Positions 1-7,526 of a stretch of DNA of 16,407 bases are shown piece by piece. The notes beneath the pieces were generated by a model that saw nothing but the letters and a program-made list of their open reading frames with translations, made no database searches and was not told the DNA's origin. The position numbers were made by a program, and so were the translations under genes. How positions within the stretch are numbered: the first letter of the stretch is position 1; every line of letters begins with the position of its first letter. The DNA lies in assembly GCA_043718985.1 (NCBI GenBank), contig JAYSUQ010000072.1, positions 1 through 16,407 on the forward strand, given 5' to 3'. Origin of the DNA: UBA4416 sp043718985. Its GTDB lineage: Bacteria; Bacteroidota; Bacteroidia; B-17B0; Aurantibacillaceae.

Positions 1-368
1 AAACAACCGATGCAGTTTATGTTGAAGTAAATTATACGTTTAGAGAAGAGGTTAAAAAATGTAATCTTACTTTAATAATTCAAAACGCTGCAGGCGAAAC
101 AGTTTGGTTTTTAGATAGAACAGATTATTATAAAGAATTTTATGTAGCCGATATTGGGTCGTATAAAGCTAAAATTAAAATACCAAATCCATTATTAAAA
201 CCAGGTCAGTATTTATTAACGGTAGGCTTAAGCGATGCGCAATCAAACGTTGATGACCATAAGTTTACCGCTCTTAAATTTGAAATAGATGGCATTGAAT
301 CGCTGAGGTCGAACAGACAAGGCCATTTGTTTTTACCTACACAATGGGAAATGAATAAAGATGTTTAA
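1..368 (+). CDS. Wzt-like O-antigen ABC transporter ATPase, C-terminal sugar-binding domain (5' partial)
   Basis: An open frame runs from base 3 to a TAA at 366-368, giving the last 121 residues of a protein whose start lies outside the window. The visible part contains an immunoglobulin-like beta-sandwich pattern: alternating hydrophobic strands, an 'ADIGSYKAKIKIP' strand and the turn 'LKPGQYLLTVGL'. This resembles the C-terminal carbohydrate-binding domain of Wzt, the ATPase of O-antigen and capsule ABC exporters. In that family the domain recognises the modified non-reducing end of the finished glycan in the cytoplasm before transport. The Walker motifs would be upstream and cannot be checked. 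The gene overlaps the next one by 8 bp, so it belongs to the same operon. Another beta-sandwich protein cannot be excluded, but the polysaccharide context supports Wzt. Confidence 0.75.
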   Translation, partial: TTDAVYVEVNYTFREEVKKCNLTLIIQNAAGETVWFLDRTDYYKEFYVADIGSYKAKIKIPNPLLKPGQYLLTVGLSDAQSNVDDHKFTALKFEIDGIESLRSNRQGHLFLPTQWEMNKDV

Positions 369-936
369 TTTAAAAACATATTTAAAAACATATTTAATGA
401 ATTTGATTGTAAATACAATTGAAAACTTAAGTGATGATAAAAAAAATAATTTGTTTTTAAACTTAAAGCAAGTAGTTATTAAAAAACAACAACAAAGCCT
501 CATAAAAAAATATAATCTTAATTTAAATTTTAAATTTAATGGTGATGATATTTTATTTTATGGAAATGGAAAAATAAGTTGTGGCAATAATTCTTACATC
601 GGTAATTACTCAACGATACAAGTTGCCGATAATTGTTTAGTAAGTATTGGAAATAACTGTTCAATATCTCACAACGTTCGTATTTATACAACTACAAGTA
701 TTGCCAATCAAAATTTTAACAATACTGAATTAAAGGTTCAAAAAAACGAAAATGTAATAATAGGAAATGGCGTTTGGATTGGTGCTAATGTGTTTATAAA
801 CCCAGGCGTTACAATTGGCAATAACTCTATTATTGGCGCTAACTCAGTTATAACAAAAAATATTAATGCTAACGGCATATATGGCGGTGTACCAGCCAAA
901 TTAATTAAATATAAAACCGATGTTGCAGAACATTAA
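361..936 (+). CDS. Hexapeptide-repeat (left-handed beta-helix) acyltransferase
   Basis: The 191-residue protein has a lysine- and asparagine-rich N-terminal part (about 1-60) followed by hexapeptide repeats from about residue 66, such as 'VSIGNN', 'VIIGNGVWIGANV' and 'VTIGNNSIIGANSVI'. It ends in the 'GGVPAKLIK' signature (175-183) of the NodL/maltose acetyltransferase group. His104 in 'ISHNV' is a plausible catalytic base. Such enzymes form trimers and move acetyl, or sometimes other acyl, groups from CoA to sugars. The likely substrate is a hydroxyl or amine on a repeat-unit sugar, but the target cannot be read from the sequence. The ATG at 361 overlaps the upstream stop by 8 bp. An internal Met at 397 follows a duplicated LKTY segment and could be an alternative start. 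Confidence 0.85.
   Translation: MFNLKTYLKTYLMNLIVNTIENLSDDKKNNLFLNLKQVVIKKQQQSLIKKYNLNLNFKFNGDDILFYGNGKISCGNNSYIGNYSTIQVADNCLVSIGNNCSISHNVRIYTTTSIANQNFNNTELKVQKNENVIIGNGVWIGANVFINPGVTIGNNSIIGANSVITKNINANGIYGGVPAKLIKYKTDVAEH
369..392 (+). repeat. 12-bp in-frame tandem duplication in the acyltransferase N-terminus
   Basis: The unit TTTAAAAACATA occurs twice in perfect tandem (369-380 and 381-392). It duplicates the four residues LKTY near the protein N-terminus. Because the unit is a multiple of three, gain or loss would not shift the frame. It lies immediately before an alternative in-frame ATG at 397. The AT-rich composition makes chance or simple replication slippage likely. Confidence 0.9.
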
Positions 937-964
937 AACATTAAAAAATCAATCTCATTTACAA
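937..964 (+). other. Short spacer before legB
   Basis: This 28-bp gap between the acyltransferase stop and the preferred legB start is A-rich and has no GGAG-like ribosome binding site. The sequence ACATTAAAA occurs twice in tandem across the upstream stop and the gap start (930-946). No hairpin or promoter-like pattern was recognised. It is one of only two junctions in the cluster that are not overlapping or nearly so. Confidence 0.5.
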
Positions 965-1951
965 ATGAAAACAATATTAGTAACAGGTGCCGATGGATTT
1001 ATTGGAAGCCACTTAGTTGAAAAATTAATTGATGATGGGCATAAAGTAAAAGCCTTTGTTTACTATAACTCATTTAACTCTTGGGGATGGTTAGATACTT
1101 TACCAAAAGAAGTACTCAATAAAATTGAAATTTTTGCAGGTGATGTTCGCGATCCAAATGGTGTGCGAACCGCCGTTAAAGGTGTTGATATGATATATCA
1201 TTTAGCTGCATTAATTGCAATTCCTTACAGCTACCATTCGCCCGATAGTTACGTTGATACCAATGTTAAAGGAACATTAAATGTTTTGCAAGCCGCTCGC
1301 GATTATAATATCGAACGAGTTATTGTAACATCAACATCCGAAGTATATGGCACAGCAATGTATGTACCAATAGATGAAAAACATCCAAAGCAGGGTCAAT
1401 CGCCCTACTCTGCTTCAAAAATTGGAGCCGATGCTATGGCCGATTCGTTTTACCGTAGTTTTAATTTACCTGTAACAATTGTGCGCCCATTTAATACATT
1501 TGGCCCACGGCAAAGTGCACGAGCCGTTATACCAACTATTATTACACAACTATTAGCTGGTAAAACACAAATTAAATTAGGCGCATTACACCCTACCCGC
1601 GATTTATTATTTGTAAAAGATACAGCAAATGGTTTTGTAGAAATTGCAAACTCACAAAAAACAATTGGGCACGAAATTAATATTGCCACAGAGCAAGAAA
1701 TATCTATACAAGATTTAGCGCAGTTTTTAATAGATACAATAAATCCTAAGGCAACTATAATTAGTGATGATGTGCGCTTGCGCCCCGAAAAAAGTGAAGT
1801 AGAACGCTTGTTGGGTGCAGCGTCTAAAATAAAAGAGTTAACTAATTGGCAACCCCAGTTCGATTTAAAACAAGGCTTAGTGCAAACGATAGAATGGTTT
1901 AGTAAACCCGAAAATTTAAAACAATACAAAGCCGATATTTACAATGTTTAA
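965..1951 (+). CDS. legB: LegB: NAD-dependent sugar-nucleotide 4,6-dehydratase, legionaminic acid pathway
   Basis: An extended short-chain dehydrogenase of 328 residues from the preferred start. The NAD-binding glycine motif GADGFIG lies at 8-14, the TSTSEVYG strand at 122-129, and the catalytic YSASK at 148-152 (Tyr148, Lys152). 'RPFNTFGPRQ' and 'HPTRDLLFVKD' follow, as in LegB proteins. The enzyme oxidises C4 and removes water across C5-C6 of NDP-GlcNAc, giving the 4-keto-6-deoxy sugar that LegC aminates. In Campylobacter the substrate is GDP-GlcNAc, and the ptmE gene downstream suggests the same here. An ATG at 920 would add 15 residues and overlap the upstream gene. The ATG at 965 is preferred because it places the Rossmann strand directly at the N-terminus, as is normal for the family. 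The stop overlaps legC by 8 bp. Confidence 0.9.
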   Translation: MKTILVTGADGFIGSHLVEKLIDDGHKVKAFVYYNSFNSWGWLDTLPKEVLNKIEIFAGDVRDPNGVRTAVKGVDMIYHLAALIAIPYSYHSPDSYVDTNVKGTLNVLQAARDYNIERVIVTSTSEVYGTAMYVPIDEKHPKQGQSPYSASKIGADAMADSFYRSFNLPVTIVRPFNTFGPRQSARAVIPTIITQLLAGKTQIKLGALHPTRDLLFVKDTANGFVEIANSQKTIGHEINIATEQEISIQDLAQFLIDTINPKATIISDDVRLRPEKSEVERLLGAASKIKELTNWQPQFDLKQGLVQTIEWFSKPENLKQYKADIYNV

Positions 1952-3098
1952 GCAAACTGTTGATTTTATAAAAACACAATTCCCTAATCAGGAATTTATA
2001 CCATTACACGAACCACGCTTTGTTGGTAATGAGCGCAAGTATCTGTTAGATTGTATTGATTCAACCTTTGTATCATCGGTAGGTAAATATGTTGATGATT
2101 TTGAAAAACAATTAGCAAATTACACGGGGGCTAAATATGCTGTAGCATGTGTAAATGGTACCGCAGCATTACACATGGCAATGTTAGTGGCTGGTGTAAA
2201 GCAAACCGATATGGTTATTACACAACCCTTAAGTTTTATTGCCACCTGTAATGCTATTGCTTATATAGGCGCATCACACGTTTTTGTTGATGTTGATTTT
2301 GATACAATGGGCCTAAGCCCCGAAAAATTAAGGGTGTTTTTAATAGAAAATACTGTGAAAAAAGCCGATGGATTTACCTATCATAAAACTACTAATCAAA
2401 AAATAGCGGCTTGTATACCAATGCACACATTTGGCCACCCTTGCCGTATTGATGAAATAGCAGAAATATGTAGCCAATATAACATTACATTAATAGAAGA
2501 TGCAGCCGAATCGACAGGAAGTTATTATAAAAACAAACACACAGGCACATTTGGCACATTTGGTACATTTAGTTTTAATGGTAACAAAACCATTACTTGT
2601 GGTGGTGGCGGTGCAATTATTACAAACGACGAGGCTTTAGCAAAACGAGCCAAATACTTAACCACGCAAGCAAAAGTACCACACCGATGGGATTTTGTGC
2701 ACGATGAAATTGGCTATAATTACCGAATGCCAAATATTAATGCTGCATTAATGTGCGCGCAGTTAGAACAACTACCTTTTTTTTTAAATAACAAACGCGA
2801 ACTTGCAAAACGTTATAGTACATTTTTTAATAGTAATAGCGATTTTAGTTTTGTTAACGAACCAATAAACTCTTCATCTAATTATTGGCTTTGTGCAGTT
2901 TTATTAAAAGATAAAAACACACGCAATGAGTTTTTGCAATATGCAAATGATAACGGGGTAATGACAAGACCCGTGTGGACATTAATGAATAAATTACCCA
3001 TGTTTAAAAATGCACTTTGCGGTAATTTAGATAATGCTATTGAATTAGAAAACAGATTAGTAAACATACCTAGTAGCGTAACAATAACAAATGAATAA
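1944..3098 (+). CDS. legC: LegC: PLP-dependent sugar 4-aminotransferase
   Basis: A DegT/DnrJ/EryC1/ArnB-type aminotransferase of 384 residues. Visible landmarks are 'NGTAALHMA' (71-79), 'TQPLSFIATCNA' (93-104), the pyridine-binding Asp186 in 'IEDAAES', and the PLP-binding Lys215 in 'FSFNGNKTI' followed by a run of four glycines. The N-terminal extension with 'FIPLHEPRFVGNE' is typical of the LegC subgroup. The enzyme transfers an amino group, probably from glutamate, to C4 of the 4-keto sugar made by LegB. It starts inside legB (8-bp ATGTTTAA overlap) and ends inside legI (8-bp ATGAATAA overlap), which indicates tight translational coupling. A threefold 9-bp repeat encodes GTFGTFGTF (201-209) directly before the lysine region; many relatives have an Asp in the middle of this stretch. 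Confidence 0.93.
   Translation: MFKQTVDFIKTQFPNQEFIPLHEPRFVGNERKYLLDCIDSTFVSSVGKYVDDFEKQLANYTGAKYAVACVNGTAALHMAMLVAGVKQTDMVITQPLSFIATCNAIAYIGASHVFVDVDFDTMGLSPEKLRVFLIENTVKKADGFTYHKTTNQKIAACIPMHTFGHPCRIDEIAEICSQYNITLIEDAAESTGSYYKNKHTGTFGTFGTFSFNGNKTITCGGGGAIITNDEALAKRAKYLTTQAKVPHRWDFVHDEIGYNYRMPNINAALMCAQLEQLPFFLNNKRELAKRYSTFFNSNSDFSFVNEPINSSSNYWLCAVLLKDKNTRNEFLQYANDNGVMTRPVWTLMNKLPMFKNALCGNLDNAIELENRLVNIPSSVTITNE
2544..2570 (+). repeat. Three tandem 9-bp units in legC, upstream of the PLP lysine
   Basis: GGCACATTT occurs twice in perfect tandem (2544-2552, 2553-2561), followed by GGTACATTT (2562-2570), which differs by one base. The units encode Gly-Thr-Phe three times at residues 201-209, five residues before the PLP-binding Lys215. 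The unit length keeps the reading frame. The first and third copies match the usual 'GTFG..G.FSF' family pattern, so part of the repetition is ancestral. Confidence 0.9.
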
Positions 3099-4113
3099 GG
3101 TTTTAATAATTGCCGAAGCTGGTGTTAACCATAATGGTAGCCTTATAATGGCTAAACAATTAATAGATGCTGCTGCAAATGCTGGAGTAGATTATGTTAA
3201 GTTTCAAACATTTAAAACAGAAAACTTAGTAAGTAAATTAGCACAAAAAGCCGATTATCAAAAAAACAATGATAAAGCTGAGCAATCTACTTCGCAGTTT
3301 GATATGCTCAAAAAATTAGAGCTTTCAATAGATGATCATCATATATTAATAGATTATTGTCGTAAAAAAAACATTAAATTTTTATCAACTGCATTTGATT
3401 TAGATAGTATTGATTTATTAAACGAATTAAAAATTGATTTATTTAAAATTCCATCGGGCGAAATAACAAACTTACCTTACTTAAAAAAAATTGGTGCGTT
3501 ACAAAAACAAGTAATCGTATCAACAGGTATGTGCGTGATTTCAGAAATTACTGATGCAATTGATGTACTTGTTAAAGCGGGTACAAAAAAAGAAAATATT
3601 TCGGTATTGCATTGCACTACCGATTACCCAACGGCAATGATTGATGTAAATTTAAATGCAATGATTTTTTTAAAGCAACATTTAAATGTACCTATAGGCT
3701 ATTCAGATCACACGTTAGGTATAGAGGTGCCAATTGCAGCAGTGGCAATGGGCGCATTAATTATCGAAAAACATTTTACTTTAAATAAAACCTTGCCAGG
3801 GCCCGATCATTTAGCATCACTAGAGCCCGATGAATTAAATGCAATGGTAAGCGGTATCAGAAATATTGAAAAAGCATTAGGAGCATTCGAAAAAAAACCT
3901 ACCCAAAATGAATTAAAAAATAAATTAGTTGGTAGAAAAAGTATCCATTTAAATAATCAATTAAAAAAAGATTCAATTATTACTGAAACTGATTTAATAA
4001 TGCTAAGACCTGGAGATGGTATATCGCCAATGTTAATAGATAGAGTAATTGGAAAAAAAACAAAACATAATTTCGAATGCTTTCATAAAATACAACTTGA
4101 TGATTTTGAATAA
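3091..4113 (+). CDS. legI: LegI: NeuB-family legionaminic acid synthase
   Basis: A full-length NeuB-family synthase of 340 residues. A TIM-barrel domain opens with 'IIAEAGVNHNG' (6-16) and carries the two metal-ligand histidines in 'GYSDHTLG' (His207) and 'IIEKHFTL' (His228), then 'GPDH' (237-240). A C-terminal SAF (antifreeze-like) domain spans about 283-340, with 'RPGDGISP' (306-313) providing the arginine that reaches the neighbouring active site in the dimer. The enzyme condenses PEP with 2,4-diacetamido-2,4,6-trideoxymannose to form legionaminic acid. The neighbouring LegB/LegC/LegG set distinguishes it from true sialic acid synthase, which would use ManNAc. The end overlaps the GNAT gene by one base (TAATG). 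Confidence 0.92.
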   Translation: MNKVLIIAEAGVNHNGSLIMAKQLIDAAANAGVDYVKFQTFKTENLVSKLAQKADYQKNNDKAEQSTSQFDMLKKLELSIDDHHILIDYCRKKNIKFLSTAFDLDSIDLLNELKIDLFKIPSGEITNLPYLKKIGALQKQVIVSTGMCVISEITDAIDVLVKAGTKKENISVLHCTTDYPTAMIDVNLNAMIFLKQHLNVPIGYSDHTLGIEVPIAAVAMGALIIEKHFTLNKTLPGPDHLASLEPDELNAMVSGIRNIEKALGAFEKKPTQNELKNKLVGRKSIHLNNQLKKDSIITETDLIMLRPGDGISPMLIDRVIGKKTKHNFECFHKIQLDDFE

Positions 4114-5066
4114 TGGAAATAAGAGATTATAACGAAGGCGATGAAATTCAAATACTACAATTATTTGAAGAATCGTTTGGGAAAAAATTATCATTAGACT
4201 TTTGGAAGTGGCGGTTTTTAAATAATCCAACTAACAAATTAATGATAAAATTAATGTGGGATAACAACACGTTAGTTGGTCATTATGCCGTATCTCCAGT
4301 TAAATTAATGTTTGACGATGAGGTCGTTTTATCTTCATTATCAATGACAACAATGACGCATCCAAATTATGCGGGGAAAGGGATTTTTTCGGAACTAGCA
4401 CATTCATTGTACACAGATGAGGCGGCTCAAAATAATTTAAGTTCAGTATTCGGTTATCCCAATAATAATTCTCACTATGCGTTTATTAAAAATTTAAATT
4501 GGAAAAATTTAGAATCGGTACCCACATTTTCAATTAATGTAAATAACATAAAGCCTTGTGTAATTAATAATGTAGTTGAGTTTTTTGAATTTACAAAAGA
4601 ACACGAACTTACATTTAGCAACATTTACAAAAAACATTTAGTTAAAGTAGCACGTACGGTTGAGTATTTAAATTGGCGATACGTAAAAAACCCTATTAAT
4701 AACTACATTTTTTTTGAGTATAAATTTAACTCAGAAAATTATTTTGCTGTTACTAAAATTTTTAAATCATTTTCAAATCCTGCCTTTTTCGAAATTGATA
4801 TTTTAGAATTAGTGTTTCCAGCAAACTATGAAATTTTATTAATGCTGCTTAATGCAATTACGTTTAAATACAAATTATCTAATCTATCTAAAATAAATAT
4901 TTGGCTTTCATTAAACGATGATAGACATATTTTACTCGAAAAAATTGGTTTTGAAAACAATTTACCCATCACGTATTCGGGTATAAAAGTTTTAGATAAT
5001 AATTATAAAGAAATGTATGATTCGAGAAATTGGATGTACTCGATGGGTGATTCGGATATATATTAA
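4113..5066 (+). CDS. GNAT-fold acyltransferase in the legionaminic acid cluster
   Basis: A protein of 317 residues whose first 150 or so resemble GNAT acyltransferases of the Eis/Acetyltransf_9 kind often found in polysaccharide loci. It opens with 'MEIRDYNEGDE', followed by 'FWKWRFLNNP' (30-39). The acetyl-CoA binding turn is 'HPNYAGKGIFSEL' (83-95), matching the Q/R-x-x-G-x-G/A pyrophosphate loop in shape, and 'FGYPNNNSHYAFIKNLNW' (113-130) follows. The C-terminal half repeats a 'YLNWRYVKNP' segment and may be a second, degenerate GNAT-like domain. It sits between legI and legG with 1-bp overlap upstream and a 2-bp gap downstream, so it is co-translated with the pathway. It is not a core pathway enzyme because legH is present. 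It may add a different N-acyl group, or O-acetylate the nonulosonate. The substrate is unknown. Confidence 0.75.
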   Translation: MEIRDYNEGDEIQILQLFEESFGKKLSLDFWKWRFLNNPTNKLMIKLMWDNNTLVGHYAVSPVKLMFDDEVVLSSLSMTTMTHPNYAGKGIFSELAHSLYTDEAAQNNLSSVFGYPNNNSHYAFIKNLNWKNLESVPTFSINVNNIKPCVINNVVEFFEFTKEHELTFSNIYKKHLVKVARTVEYLNWRYVKNPINNYIFFEYKFNSENYFAVTKIFKSFSNPAFFEIDILELVFPANYEILLMLLNAITFKYKLSNLSKINIWLSLNDDRHILLEKIGFENNLPITYSGIKVLDNNYKEMYDSRNWMYSMGDSDIY

Positions 5067-5068
5067 AA

Positions 5069-6235
5069 ATGAAAAATAAAAGAAAAATAGTTGCAGTAAC
5101 AGGTGCCCGATCTGAATACGATATTTTATATCCAATATTAGAAAAGTTACATAACGATGGTAATTTTACTTTAGAGTTAATTGTAACTGGCGCTCACTTA
5201 TCCCAAAAATATGGATATACAATACATAATATTGAACGTGATGGTTTTACAATTGCCGAAAAAATAAATAATTTAATTGAAGATGATAAACGGATTTCTC
5301 GAATAATTTCGTTAGGAAGACAGATTGAACCTTTAGCATTAGCATTTGAAAAAACAAAGCCCGATATTGTTTTAATAGTTGGAGATAGAGAAGAAGCGAT
5401 AACCGTATCAATGACGGCAGCATACATGGATATACCAGTGGCACACATTGCAGGCGGAGATATTGCAAAAGACGGAAATATTGATAATTCGGTAAGGTAC
5501 GCTACCAGCAAATTTGCGCACATACATTTTACTATTTTAGAACAGCATAAGCAAACGTTATTAAAGTTAGGCGAAAACGATTGGCGAATTTTTACAGTTG
5601 GTAATCCAGCTTTAGATAGATTTTTATCAACACCACATTTAACTAAAAAACAACTTTCGGATAATTTAAATTTTGATATTGAAAATGAAAAATACTTAGT
5701 TTTAATACAACACCCTATAATAACAGATGTAGAAAATGAAGCAAAAAATATTAGAGAAACGCTAAATGCAATTGTAAAGTCTGGTTTTAAATGCTTAATA
5801 AATTATCCAAATTCTGATGCTGGAAATTATGCAATTATTGAAGCATATGAAGAGTATAATGAAAAGCATTCGCAATTATTTGTGTTTAAAAATTTAGACA
5901 GATTAAACTATGTAAACATATTACGAAATGCATCGTGCTTAATAGGTAACTCTAGCTCTGGTATAATTGAGGCACCATCATTTAAATTACCAGTTGTAAA
6001 TGTTGGCACAAGGCAAAGGGGTCGTTTTGATGCCGGTAACGTGATTTTTGTAGATAACAATGAAACAGATATATTGAATGCCATACATAAATCAGTATCC
6101 GATAATGATTATGCTAATGAAATATCTAAAATAAAAAATCCATACGGCGACGGAACATCGGCAAACAAAATTGTTGATGTGTTAAAAAACATAGAAATAA
6201 ACAATAAATTAATTTATAAAAACATTACCTATTAA
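5069..6235 (+). CDS. legG: LegG: NeuC-type hydrolysing NDP-sugar 2-epimerase
   Basis: A 388-residue protein of the UDP-GlcNAc 2-epimerase superfamily (GT-B fold). It has 'VTGARSEYDIL' at 10-20, where the GxR/SE/Y motif marks hydrolysing NeuC/LegG forms. 'IVGDREE' lies at 103-109, 'HIAGGDIA' at 126-133, 'QHPIITD' at 214-220 and 'IGNSSSGIIEAP' at 292-303, which binds the nucleotide diphosphate. In this pathway it inverts C2 and hydrolyses the nucleotide, releasing 2,4-diacetamido-2,4,6-trideoxymannose for LegI. With legB and legC present, a plain NeuC role (UDP-GlcNAc to ManNAc) is less likely. Gaps of two bases upstream and one base downstream place it inside the operon. Confidence 0.9.
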   Translation: MKNKRKIVAVTGARSEYDILYPILEKLHNDGNFTLELIVTGAHLSQKYGYTIHNIERDGFTIAEKINNLIEDDKRISRIISLGRQIEPLALAFEKTKPDIVLIVGDREEAITVSMTAAYMDIPVAHIAGGDIAKDGNIDNSVRYATSKFAHIHFTILEQHKQTLLKLGENDWRIFTVGNPALDRFLSTPHLTKKQLSDNLNFDIENEKYLVLIQHPIITDVENEAKNIRETLNAIVKSGFKCLINYPNSDAGNYAIIEAYEEYNEKHSQLFVFKNLDRLNYVNILRNASCLIGNSSSGIIEAPSFKLPVVNVGTRQRGRFDAGNVIFVDNNETDILNAIHKSVSDNDYANEISKIKNPYGDGTSANKIVDVLKNIEINNKLIYKNITY

Positions 6236-6236
6236 T

Positions 6237-6905
6237 ATGAATGTTATAGTTATATCAGCCCATCCTGATGATGAAGTTATTGGTTGCGGTGGCACATTAT
6301 TAAAACATAAACAAAACGGAGATTGTATTTACTGGCTTATAATTACAAATGTTTTTGAAGAGTACGGTTTTAGTAAACAAAGAGTAATTAGCAGGCAAAA
6401 TGAAATTGAAAAAGTAGCGCAAATGTTTAAAATGAATAAAACATTTAAACTCGATTATCCAACAATGAGTTTACATTCAGAAACTACAAATTCTATCATA
6501 CCAAAAATATCAGATATATTTAATGAGGTTAAACCAGAGGTTGTATATGTTATGAATAGATCTGATGCACACTCCGACCATCGAATAACGTTTGATGCTG
6601 TAGTTGCGTGCACAAAATCATTTAGATACCCGTATGTGAAAAAAGTATTAATGTATGAGTGTATATCCGAAACTGAGTTTGCACCAGCCTTACCCGAAAA
6701 AGCATTTATACCAAATTATTATGTAAATATTTCGGAATATTTTAAACAAAAAATTGAAATAATGAACGTATACGAATCCGAAATGGGCGAACATCCATTT
6801 CCTCGTAGCGAAAGAAACCTTGAAGCACTAGCAGTATACAGAGGAGCCGTTGCAGGTGTAGAGTATGCAGAGGCCTTTCAGTTAATTAAATACATTGACA
6901 AATAA
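6237..6905 (+). CDS. PIG-L (LmbE-like) family zinc deacetylase
   Basis: A complete 222-residue PIG-L/LmbE-family protein. The first zinc motif AHPDDE is at 8-13 (His9, Asp11, Asp12) and the second, HSDHR, at 112-116, where His115 fits the third metal ligand. 'GCGGTLLKH' follows the first motif as in the family. These enzymes remove the N-acetyl group from GlcNAc-containing substrates or related amides. The gene sits between legG and legH with gaps of one and three bases. The standard legionaminic acid pathway needs no deacetylase, so it may open an amine at C5 or C7 for a different acyl group, or act on another sugar in the repeat unit. No signal peptide is visible, so it is expected to act in the cytoplasm. 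The family call is firm; the substrate is inferred. Confidence 0.88.
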   Translation: MNVIVISAHPDDEVIGCGGTLLKHKQNGDCIYWLIITNVFEEYGFSKQRVISRQNEIEKVAQMFKMNKTFKLDYPTMSLHSETTNSIIPKISDIFNEVKPEVVYVMNRSDAHSDHRITFDAVVACTKSFRYPYVKKVLMYECISETEFAPALPEKAFIPNYYVNISEYFKQKIEIMNVYESEMGEHPFPRSERNLEALAVYRGAVAGVEYAEAFQLIKYIDK

Positions 6906-6908
6906 TTA

Positions 6909-7526
6909 ATGAAAAGTGTAGTATTAATAGGTTATTCGGGTCACGCCTTTGTTGTTTATGAGGCTTTAGCATCGCAAAACTTAATTGTAAGTGGCTATAC
7001 TGATGTTACAAAAAAAAACAATAACCCTTATTTGTTAAATTATTTAGGTAGCGAGGCTGATGAAACCGTTTTAAATACACTTAATAATTATCAATATTTT
7101 GTTAGCATAGGTAACAACCTACAAAGGCAAGCTATTACATCTCAATTAATTAATGTAATTGGCAATCCTATTAATGCAATTCATAAATCAGCTATTATTA
7201 GTACAAGCTGTACTTTAGGGTTTGGTAATTTGATGGCGCCAAATGCAATACTAAATGCACAGGTGCAAATTGGCAATGGTGTAATTTGCAACAGTGGCAG
7301 TGTAATTGAACACGAATGTGTTATTGATGATTACGTTCATGTAGCACCTGGTGCAATTTTGTGTGGTAATGTATGCGTTGGTAAAGGCAGTTTTATTGGT
7401 GCCAATTCTGTTATTAAAGAGGGAATTAAAATAGGACAAAATGTTATTATTGGAGCGGGAACAGTTGTTATTCGCAACATTGCAGATAATCAAAAAGTAG
7501 TAGGTAATCCTCAACGAATTTTATGA
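6909..7526 (+). CDS. legH: LegH: PglD-type sugar 4-N-acetyltransferase
   Basis: A 205-residue protein with the two-domain layout of PglD. The N-terminal Rossmann-like part (1-90) has the 'GYSGHA' substrate loop (8-13) and 'SIGNN' (66-70). The C-terminal left-handed beta-helix (95-205) has hexapeptides such as 'VQIGNGVICNSGSVI' and ends 'VVGNPQRIL'. His135 with Glu136 in 'IEHECVIDDYVHVAPGA' matches the catalytic His/Glu of PglD. It would acetylate the 4-amino group of the NDP-sugar made by LegC, using acetyl-CoA, before LegG acts. It overlaps ptmE by four bases (ATGA), a classic translational coupling arrangement. NeuD-type sialic acid O-acetyltransferases have the same architecture, so NeuD is the main alternative, but the missing 4-N-acetylation step favours LegH. 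Confidence 0.82.
   Translation: MKSVVLIGYSGHAFVVYEALASQNLIVSGYTDVTKKNNNPYLLNYLGSEADETVLNTLNNYQYFVSIGNNLQRQAITSQLINVIGNPINAIHKSAIISTSCTLGFGNLMAPNAILNAQVQIGNGVICNSGSVIEHECVIDDYVHVAPGAILCGNVCVGKGSFIGANSVIKEGIKIGQNVIIGAGTVVIRNIADNQKVVGNPQRIL

Noticed and set aside
920..964. Upstream ATG for legB that would add 15 residues
   Set aside because: The extension has no homologous character, and the ATG at 965 places the first Rossmann strand at the N-terminus as in other family members.
1450..1929. Antisense open frame of 159 codons opposite legB
   Set aside because: No recognisable domain, low-complexity composition, and the sense strand is a clear legB with intact motifs.
5194..5523. Antisense open frames opposite legG
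   Set aside because: Two frames overlap each other and the strongly supported legG gene; neither has a motif.
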